A stretch of 34,594 bases of DNA, from assembly GCA_028819235.1 (NCBI GenBank), contig JAPPMC010000142.1, positions 1-34,594 of the forward strand, read 5' to 3'. Origin of the DNA: Bryobacterales bacterium (GTDB lineage Bacteria; Acidobacteriota; Terriglobia; Bryobacterales; UBA6623). The translations under genes and the position numbers were made by a program. The notes beneath the pieces were generated by a model, which saw only the letters and a program-made list of their open reading frames with translations, ran no database searches and was not told where the DNA came from. Below, one piece after another: positions 28,799 to 34,594 of the stretch. How positions within the stretch are numbered: the first letter of the stretch is position 1; each line of letters begins with the position of its first letter.

Positions 28799-28897
28799 CT
28801 AGTTCTGGCAGCGCTTGCAGACCCTGGGTTCGGGCCCCATCCAGCCGGGCCGCGCAAATATGCGCTCGCAGTCCTCGCAGGTATATTCCAGGGCCAC
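28799..28897 (-). CDS. Possible zinc-ribbon microprotein or remnant
   Basis: A short minus-strand frame encodes a 32-residue segment with two CxxC knuckles, YTCEDCERIFARPGW and VCKRCQN, spaced 15 residues apart. A GTG at 28897 would start it, but there is no clear ribosome site and the frame stays open upstream through a Ser/Ala-rich stretch. The knuckle geometry is typical of zinc ribbons. It may be a real microprotein or the tail of a decayed larger gene. Low confidence. Confidence 0.25.
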   Translation of the reverse strand: MALEYTCEDCERIFARPGWMGPEPRVCKRCQN

Positions 28898-29295
28898 TGC
28901 CGACCCTGAACCTACTGCACTGGCACTCGGGTCCCAATTCCAGTGCAGTTGGCCAACCGCACTCGCTGCTGGCGTTTTGTCAGTGCGGTTCGAGATTCCC
29001 GACCGGGGCCTAGGGCCACTGCATGAGCGCCAGCCTACGAGGCCGCCTCGCCGGAACCGGTCTCTAGGAAGTCCTCGATCACTGTAGGCGGTCAGATTAT
29101 CTCTGTCGGGGCCCGGGATTTCTTGTCAAATTATCTTGTCGCTGCAAGCACCTCGTCATCGAGGCGGTAACGGTTAGGCGGCACTTGGCTTGGAGTTGTC
29201 CTTGCCAAGGCCACTTGCTTCAGCTTGAGGTCGGCGTGCAGATAGATTCACGTCGTCAAGGCGAACTGATGGCCGAGCTATAGAACCTCAATGGC

Positions 29296-29347
29296 GATCA
29301 CAGCCATCTCAAGCCGAGCGACATCAGTTCCAACGTGCAACTCCCCA
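29296..29347. repeat. Dispersed repeat, copy B
   Basis: This is the partner of 20017-20068: GATCACAGCCATCTC is identical, then CCGAGC after three mismatches, and partial identity over the rest. It lies about 0.1 kb before hsdM, as copy A lies about 0.1 kb before the IS4-family transposase. Confidence 0.6.
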
Positions 29348-29392
29348 CAGTCGCACGACTAGTGAATGGGCTTTCTGTAGCTAGCGACCCTG

Positions 29393-29422
29393 TTCGATAG
29401 TTCCTCGCCAGCGACCTAGAAT
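29393..29422 (+). promoter_or_regulatory. Possible hsdM promoter
   Basis: TTCGAT (29393-29398) and TAGAAT (29417-29422) are separated by 18 bp and end 16 bp before the hsdM ATG. That would leave a very short leader carrying AGGA as the ribosome site. The -35 is poor, so this is only a candidate. Confidence 0.25.
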
Positions 29423-29438
29423 TAGGACAACGACCACC

Positions 29439-31007
29439 ATGGCTACCAAGCAGACCGACAGCGGAGCTACAACCGGCTACGAAGCCGAGCTGTGGGCGAT
29501 GGCCGACACGCTCCGGGGCTCGATGGACGCGGCCGAGTACAAGCATGTCGTGCTGGGCCTGATCTTCCTCAAGTACATCTCCGATGCGTTCGAGGAACGC
29601 CGCGCGGCAGTGCTCGCTAAGTGGGGCGAAGAGGCTGCGGAGGACCGCGACGAGTACATCGCGGAAAACATCTTCTGGGTGCCGTCGGAGGCGCGCTGGG
29701 CGCGCCTTAAGGCCGAAGCGCGCCAGCCAACCATCGGTCAGACGGTGGATAGGGCAATGGCCTCGATCGAGCGCGACAACCCAGCGCTCAAGGAGGTGTT
29801 GCCCAAGGACTACGCGCGGCCAGCGCTGGACAAGCAGCGCTTGGGGCAGTTGATCGACATGGTGGGAAACATCCAAGTCGGGGACGCCGAAGCCCGATCC
29901 AAGGACGTGCTTGGGCGCGTCTACGAGTACTTCCTGTCGCAGTTCGCGAGCGCGGAGGGAAAGAGAGGCGGCGAGTTCTACACGCCGCGCTGCATCGTGA
30001 GGCTTCTCGTCGAAATGCTGGAGCCCTATCGGGGGCGCGTCTACGATCCCTGCTGCGGCTCCTCGGGCATGTTCGTGCAGTCGGTCGAATTCATCCGCGC
30101 CCACGCGACCGGCAACGCCAACGGCGGGAAGGCGCGGGGCGACATCTCGATCTACGGGCAGGAGTCGAACTACACGACGTGGCGGCTCGCAAAGATGAAC
30201 CTAGCGATACGCGGGATCGGAGGACAGATCGCCCACGGCGACAGCTTCCACAACGACCGCCATCCGGACCTGAAGGCCGACTTCATACTTGCCAATCCCC
30301 CGTTCAACGTTTCGGACTGGGGCGGCGAGCGGCTGGCCGCGGACAAGCGTTGGCTTTACGGCGTCCCGCCGAAGGGAAACGCGAACTTCGCTTGGGTACA
30401 GCATATGCTGCACCACCTCGCGCCGCGAGGGGTCGCCGGATTCGTGCTCGCAAACGGATCGATGTCGTCCAGCCAGTCCGGTGAAGGCGAGATCCGGAAG
30501 AACGTTGTCGAGGCCGAACTGGTGGACTGTATGGTCGCCATGCCCGGCCAGCTGTTCTACTCGACTCAGATTCCCGCCTGCCTGTGGTTCTTAGCCCGTG
30601 GACGACCTCGCCGCGGCGAGATCCTGTTCATCGATGCTAGGAGGCTCGGCCGAATGGTGGACCGGACGCACCGCGAACTGACCGGCGAGGAGATCGCCCG
30701 GATCGCGGACACCTATCACGCGTGGAGGACGTATGAGAGCGGCTACTCGGATGTGCCCGGCTATTGCAAGAGTGCGACAAAGGGCGAGATACGGAAACAC
30801 GGTCACGTCCTTACGCCGGGTCGGTATGTCGGTGTTGAGCCGCAGGCGGACGACGGCGAACCGTTTGAGGACAAGATGAAGCGCTTGGTGGCTGAACTCT
30901 GTGAGCAGCAGGCCGAAGGTCATCGACTGGACACGGCTATCAAGGCAAACTTGGGGGCGCTGGGGTTTCCGGTGACGCCAAGCGCTTCCTCACCGGGCAA
31001 GCCATGA
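29439..31007 (+). CDS. hsdM: Type I restriction-modification methyltransferase subunit
   Basis: This 522-aa N6-adenine methyltransferase subunit works with HsdS to methylate host DNA and joins HsdR for restriction. The N-terminal HsdM helical domain contains [19 protein letters not shown]. The SAM-binding motif I is [12 protein letters not shown] (202-212) and the catalytic NPPF is at 286-289 ([12 protein letters not shown]). [18 protein letters not shown] precedes motif I as usual. Length fits the family. The start has AGGA about 12 bases upstream. It is the first gene of the operon; the HI0074-type gene follows after 14 bp. Confidence 0.96.
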   Translation: MATKQTDSGATTGYEAELWAMADTLRGSMDAAEYKHVVLGLIFLKYISDAFEERRAAVLAKWGEEAAEDRDEYIAENIFWVPSEARWARLKAEARQPTIGQTVDRAMASIERDNPALKEVLPKDYARPALDKQRLGQLIDMVGNIQVGDAEARSKDVLGRVYEYFLSQFASAEGKRGGEFYTPRCIVRLLVEMLEPYRGRVYDPCCGSSGMFVQSVEFIRAHATGNANGGKARGDISIYGQESNYTTWRLAKMNLAIRGIGGQIAHGDSFHNDRHPDLKADFILANPPFNVSDWGGERLAADKRWLYGVPPKGNANFAWVQHMLHHLAPRGVAGFVLANGSMSSSQSGEGEIRKNVVEAELVDCMVAMPGQLFYSTQIPACLWFLARGRPRRGEILFIDARRLGRMVDRTHRELTGEEIARIADTYHAWRTYESGYSDVPGYCKSATKGEIRKHGHVLTPGRYVGVEPQADDGEPFEDKMKRLVAELCEQQAEGHRLDTAIKANLGALGFPVTPSASSPGKP

Positions 31008-31021
31008 GGTGAAGGAGAATC

Positions 31022-31444
31022 ATGGCGCTCCAACTCAGGAGTCTCCGGAGGTCGCTCCAGGCGCTTTCCGAAGTCGCAGCCGTAAGTGACAACGACGAGC
31101 GCATGGGGCAACTGAGCGATGTTGAACGTGTGGCGATCCGCGCGGGGGTAGTCCAGCACTTCGAGATCACCTATGAATTGTGCTGGAAGCTAATGGCCCG
31201 GTGGCTCAACTCGAACGTCAGCCCGGGCGTTGCCGACGGCGTAACCAGGCGTCAGCTGTTCCGCCTCGCCGCCGAGCGCCAGCTAATCCAAGATGTCGAC
31301 AGGTGGATGAGCCACCATGAAGGGCGAAACGCGACATCGCACATCTACGACTTCGCCAAGGCGGATGCGGTCTACCGGGCGACGATCGACTTTGTGCATG
31401 ACGCGCGTGCGCTTCTGCGAGCATTGGAAGCTCGGAATGACTGA
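31022..31444 (+). CDS. HI0074-family nucleotidyltransferase substrate-binding (partner) protein
   Basis: This 140-aa all-helical protein belongs to the group that pairs with minimal nucleotidyltransferases (HI0073/HI0074, related to HEPN/MNT pairs). Typical features are the central HFEITYELCWKLMARWL, a glycine/asparagine-containing turn and the C-terminal SHHEGRNATSHIYDFAKADA, followed by a helix ending in ARALLRALE. A strong AAGGAG lies 5 bases before the ATG. It sits between hsdM and hsdS, directly before the hsdS gene that carries the nucleotidyltransferase domain, so the two products are natural partners. In stand-alone systems such pairs can act as toxin-antitoxin modules in which one partner is nucleotidylated. 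Whether that happens here is inference. Confidence 0.85.
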   Translation: MALQLRSLRRSLQALSEVAAVSDNDERMGQLSDVERVAIRAGVVQHFEITYELCWKLMARWLNSNVSPGVADGVTRRQLFRLAAERQLIQDVDRWMSHHEGRNATSHIYDFAKADAVYRATIDFVHDARALLRALEARND

Positions 31445-31468
31445 CCCGCATACTTCCGTCGGTCTGGC

Positions 31469-33139
31469 ATGAGTGTCGGCGTTCCCAACGTGGACCTGCG
31501 GCCCGATCATTGGGCCATCTTGCGTGACGTCCTGCGCCGACACGTTCCGGATCGCGAGGTGCTCGCGTTTGGGTCACGCGCGAAGTGGACCGCCAAGGAC
31601 TACTCGGATCTCGATCTCGCAATCATGGGTGAGGAGCCGTTGTCGCTACACGCCTCGTCGGCCTTGGATGAAGCCCTTGTGGATTCGGACCTGCCGTTCA
31701 GGGTGGACATCGTGGATTGGGCGCGGATCGACGAAGGGTTTCGGGCCATCATCCGGCGAAGTGCAGTGTCCTTACAGGTGCTAGCGGGCGATAACGCTCG
31801 TCCTTACTCGGGCCACGAGATGCCGCTTGGTCCCAGTCGCGCGGTTGCCGTCGGAGAGTGGCCCACCCTTTCGCTTCGGGAGGCGGGCGTTGCCCTGTTC
31901 GATTGTGTGCATCGAACTCCGCCCGCCGAAGAGTCGGGCTATCCCTACGTGGGCATTCCTCAAGTCAGGGATGGACGAATTGACCTAGTCGGCGCCCGCA
32001 GGATCAGTCGCCAGCACTTCGAGGAATGGACAAAGAGGTCTAAACCTGAGCCATTGGACGTTGTCCTTTCCCGGCGGTGCAATCCTGGGACAACCGCCTT
32101 TGTCCCGGAGGGACTCGAATTCGCATTGGGACAGAATCTCGTGCTCCTGCGGGCGAACGGCGCTCGGGTATCCCAGCCGTTCCTGCGCTGGTTGGTTCGC
32201 GGTCCCCAGTGGTGGGAGCAAGTTGGCAAGTACCTCAATGTCGGTGCCGTGTTCGATAGCCTGAAGTGCGCTGACATCCCCGATTTCGAGCTCTTGATCC
32301 CGCCTCTTTCCGAGCAACACGCCATCGCGCACATACTAGGAACCTTGGACGACAAGATCGAATTGAACCGGCGGATGAACGAGACATTGGAGGCGATGGC
32401 GCGGGCCCTGTTCAAGTCCTGGTTCGTCGATTTCGACCCGGTACGGTCCAAGATGGAGGGCCGGAGCACGGGCTTGCCGCACGACATCGCCGACCTATTC
32501 CCCGACCAGATGGTGGATTCGGAGATGGGCGAGATACCGGTGGGGTGGCACGTCGCGAGTCTCAGCGATCTTGCGGCCTTGCGACGGAAGGGAAGCGATC
32601 CGAAGAGCGAGGCGAGCGATACCCCCTACATTGGGTTGGCGGACATGCCTCGCGGTTCGATTGCTTTGACCGATTGGGGTGAAATCGGCAGTGTCTCCAG
32701 CAGGAAAACTGCCTTCAAGGCCGGGGATGTCCTGTTCGGAAAGCTCCGGCCCTACTTCCACAAGGTCGGCATCGCGCCTGTTGATGGTCTCTGCTCCACC
32801 GATATCATTGTGTTGAGTGCGCGAAAGTCGAAGTGGTCCTCCTTCGTCCTCGCCTGCGTCTCGTCGTCCGCATTAATCGCCCACGCCAGCCAGACTGCGA
32901 CGGGGACGAAGATGCCTCGAACTAGCTGGCAAGCCATGAGCGGATACGAGCTGTGTCGGCCCACTGATGCCATAGCCCTAGAGTTCCAGCGAATCGTTTT
33001 GCCGATGGTCGGGAGGATCGTCGAAAACGTCCACGAGTCCCGGACACTGGCCGCGCTCCGTGACACCCTTCTGCCTAAGCTCATTTCGGGCGAGATCCGC
33101 GTACCCCGTGCCGAGAGGACAATGGAATCGACGACGTGA
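31469..33139 (+). CDS. hsdS: Fusion of a minimal nucleotidyltransferase to a type I specificity subunit (MNT-HsdS)
   Basis: This 556-aa protein joins two families in one frame. Residues 1 to about 105 are an MNT-type nucleotidyltransferase: [20 protein letters not shown] carries the GSxA...DxD motif (Asp47, Asp49), and the third carboxylate is Asp80 in [11 protein letters not shown], so the active site looks complete. After a linker of about 25 residues, a complete HsdS follows. The first target-recognition domain begins [20 protein letters not shown] (131-150). The central conserved helices contain [20 protein letters not shown] and [19 protein letters not shown]. The second recognition domain is about 345-510, and the distal helix is [20 protein letters not shown]. 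HsdS recognises the bipartite target for methylation and cleavage. An internal ATG (codon 118) could yield HsdS alone but lacks a ribosome site. The hsdR start overlaps its end by 4 bp. Confidence 0.9.
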   Translation: MSVGVPNVDLRPDHWAILRDVLRRHVPDREVLAFGSRAKWTAKDYSDLDLAIMGEEPLSLHASSALDEALVDSDLPFRVDIVDWARIDEGFRAIIRRSAVSLQVLAGDNARPYSGHEMPLGPSRAVAVGEWPTLSLREAGVALFDCVHRTPPAEESGYPYVGIPQVRDGRIDLVGARRISRQHFEEWTKRSKPEPLDVVLSRRCNPGTTAFVPEGLEFALGQNLVLLRANGARVSQPFLRWLVRGPQWWEQVGKYLNVGAVFDSLKCADIPDFELLIPPLSEQHAIAHILGTLDDKIELNRRMNETLEAMARALFKSWFVDFDPVRSKMEGRSTGLPHDIADLFPDQMVDSEMGEIPVGWHVASLSDLAALRRKGSDPKSEASDTPYIGLADMPRGSIALTDWGEIGSVSSRKTAFKAGDVLFGKLRPYFHKVGIAPVDGLCSTDIIVLSARKSKWSSFVLACVSSSALIAHASQTATGTKMPRTSWQAMSGYELCRPTDAIALEFQRIVLPMVGRIVENVHESRTLAALRDTLLPKLISGEIRVPRAERTMESTT

Positions 33140-34594
33140 CGCCCACCTCTGCGTTCACCGAGTCGGAGGTCGAAGCCGCCGCGCTCGAATGGCTCGAACG
33201 TCTCGGGTGGAGGGTCGCCCATGGTCCAGAGGTCGCCCCGTTCGCTGAGGGAACGGAACGGGCGCACTACGCCGAAGTCGTTCTCGGACGCCGGCTACGC
33301 GACGCTCTAGACCGGCTGAACCCCGATCTGCCCGCCGATGCTCTGGACGACGCGGTCCGCAACGTCACTCGCCCCGAAGGCTCCACATTGGAAGCCCGTA
33401 ACCGAGCGTTCCACCGCTTGCTCGTGAATGGCGTTACGGTCGAATACCGGGCGGCAGGGGGTGCCGTGCGCGGCGCACAAGTTTCCGTTCTCGACTTCGA
33501 GACCCCCGCCACCAACGATTGGCTCGCGGTCAACCAAGTCACGGTCGTCGAGCGCGAACACGAGCGTCGGCCGGATGTCGTTCTGTTCGTCAACGGTCTC
33601 CCGCTCGGTCTCATCGAACTCAAGAATGCAGCGGATGAGAAGGCCACGGTGTGGACGGCCTGGAATCAGCTCCAGACATACAAGGCCGAACTCACGGACC
33701 TATTCGCCTTCAACGCTGTGCTCATCGCTTCGGACGGCCTCAAGGCACGCATGGGCACGCTCACCGCCGGGCGCGAGTGGTTCAAGCCATGGCGCACCAC
33801 AACCGGCGCGACGCTGGCCGGATCTGATCTTCCGCAGTTGCAGGTAATGCTCGAAGGGATGTGCGAACGTGAGCGGTTCCTGTCGCTAGTCCGAGACTTC
33901 ATCGTGTTCGAGGATGACGGCAGCGGCAATCTGGCCAAGAAGATGGCCGGGTATCACCAGTACCACGCGGTCCAGACGGCAGTGCAGGAAACCTTGCGCG
34001 CGGCCGCGCTCCGGCGGGAGGCGCAGCGGGTCGTCGAACAAGGCGGCCTTTACGAGTCAGCCCGGAAGCCCCGAGGCACGCCGGGCGACCGGCGCATAGG
34101 AGTCGTCTGGCACACCCAAGGCTCGGGGAAAAGCCTAACGATGGCCTTCTACGCCGGACGGATCGCCCGCGAGCCGATGATGGAGAATCCGACGATCGTC
34201 GTGCTGACGGATCGCAACGACCTCGACGATCAGCTTTTCGGAACGTTCTCCCGCTGCGAGGACCTTATTCGGCAGCCGCCGACCCAAGCCAGCAGCCGTG
34301 CCGACCTGCGCACCAAGCTCGCCGTCCAGTCAGGTGGTGTGGTGTTCACCACGATCCAGAAGTTCTTCCCGGAAGAGAAGGGCGACCAGATGGCTGAGCT
34401 GTCCAAGCGCCGCAACATCGTCGTGATTGCCGACGAGGCCCACCGCAGCCAGTACGACTTCATCGACGGCTACGCCCGCCACATGCGCGACGCACTGCCC
34501 AACGCCTCGTTCATCGGCTTCACCGGAACGCCGATCGAGCTTGAGGACGCCAACACGCGGGCCGTGTTCGGCGATTACATCAGCGTCTACGACA
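33136..34594 (+). CDS. hsdR: Type I restriction endonuclease/translocase subunit, 3'-truncated by the window edge
   Basis: The frame starts with a GTG that overlaps the hsdS stop (GTGA) and stays open to the right edge, giving 486 codons, about half of a normal HsdR of about 1000 aa. The N-terminal nuclease domain shows [20 protein letters not shown] with Asp147 and Glu161-x-Lys163 (ELK), then the QxxxY motif QLQTY (178-182). The helicase/translocase part begins with Walker A HTQGSGKS (326-333), followed by the DEAH box [11 protein letters not shown] (433-436) and FTGTP (462-466). Everything visible is intact. The 4-bp overlap implies translational coupling to hsdS. It supplies ATP-dependent translocation and DNA cleavage for the type I complex. 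Confidence 0.96.
   Translation, partial: MTPTSAFTESEVEAAALEWLERLGWRVAHGPEVAPFAEGTERAHYAEVVLGRRLRDALDRLNPDLPADALDDAVRNVTRPEGSTLEARNRAFHRLLVNGVTVEYRAAGGAVRGAQVSVLDFETPATNDWLAVNQVTVVEREHERRPDVVLFVNGLPLGLIELKNAADEKATVWTAWNQLQTYKAELTDLFAFNAVLIASDGLKARMGTLTAGREWFKPWRTTTGATLAGSDLPQLQVMLEGMCERERFLSLVRDFIVFEDDGSGNLAKKMAGYHQYHAVQTAVQETLRAAALRREAQRVVEQGGLYESARKPRGTPGDRRIGVVWHTQGSGKSLTMAFYAGRIAREPMMENPTIVVLTDRNDLDDQLFGTFSRCEDLIRQPPTQASSRADLRTKLAVQSGGVVFTTIQKFFPEEKGDQMAELSKRRNIVVIADEAHRSQYDFIDGYARHMRDALPNASFIGFTGTPIELEDANTRAVFGDYISVYD

Larger units (their letters stand above)
28898..29438. other. Gap upstream of the type I restriction-modification operon
   Basis: No gene is recognised. The stretch contains the second copy of the dispersed repeat (29296-29347) and a candidate hsdM promoter close to the start codon. 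Confidence 0.5.

Noticed and set aside
29298..30104. Minus-strand ORF of 268 codons opposite hsdM
   Set aside because: Antisense shadow of hsdM, whose motifs are unambiguous.

Overview
The window is a high-GC bacterial chromosome segment in which a conserved housekeeping core (about 5.7-19.8 kb) is flanked on both sides by mobile, defence-rich DNA. The organism cannot be named from the sequence. The exported HEAT-repeat/cytochrome c protein is of the kind known from Planctomycetota, Verrucomicrobiota and Acidobacteriota. Together with the lepB-carA-carB-purH order, the miaB-DUF151 pair and the many IS elements, it makes an environmental or host-associated Acidobacteriota-like or PVC-like genome my best guess (inference, low confidence).

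Left accessory region (1-5742): the 3' part of an IS91-family Y2 transposase is cut by the window edge. It is followed on the minus strand by a two-gene AAA+ ATPase/subtilisin-like protease module. This matches the architecture of IetAS, known first as a Ti-plasmid stability module and later as an anti-phage system. About 1 kb of apparently non-coding DNA follows.

Core (5743-19771): on the minus strand, lepB, carA, carB and purH form a tight cluster (signal peptidase, both carbamoyl-phosphate synthase subunits, the last enzyme of IMP synthesis). An exported triple RidA-like protein follows, translationally coupled to the 1001-aa HEAT/cytochrome c protein. Divergent from lepB is a Tat-exported aldo/keto reductase. 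It converges on a DUF151 protein that is cotranscribed with miaB.

Right accessory region (20.0 kb to the end): an IS4-family transposase with an unusual Asp at the third catalytic position, a Uma2-type nuclease gene broken by one amber codon, a decayed tyrosine recombinase, an intact AAA+ ATPase with a C-terminal PD-(D/E)XK nuclease domain, and two decayed transposases (IS4-like and IS1634-like). Next comes a small secreted protein followed by an AT-rich two-helix membrane protein. The region ends in a type I restriction-modification operon: hsdM, an HI0074-type NTase partner, an hsdS fused to a minimal nucleotidyltransferase, and hsdR, which runs off the right edge.

The most distinctive object is the type I operon, with an MNT/HI0074-like pair wired into it: the partner is a separate gene, and the nucleotidyltransferase is the N-terminal domain of HsdS with its catalytic carboxylates intact. 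The IetAS-like module and the AAA+/nuclease protein add to a picture of two defence islands around a conserved core.
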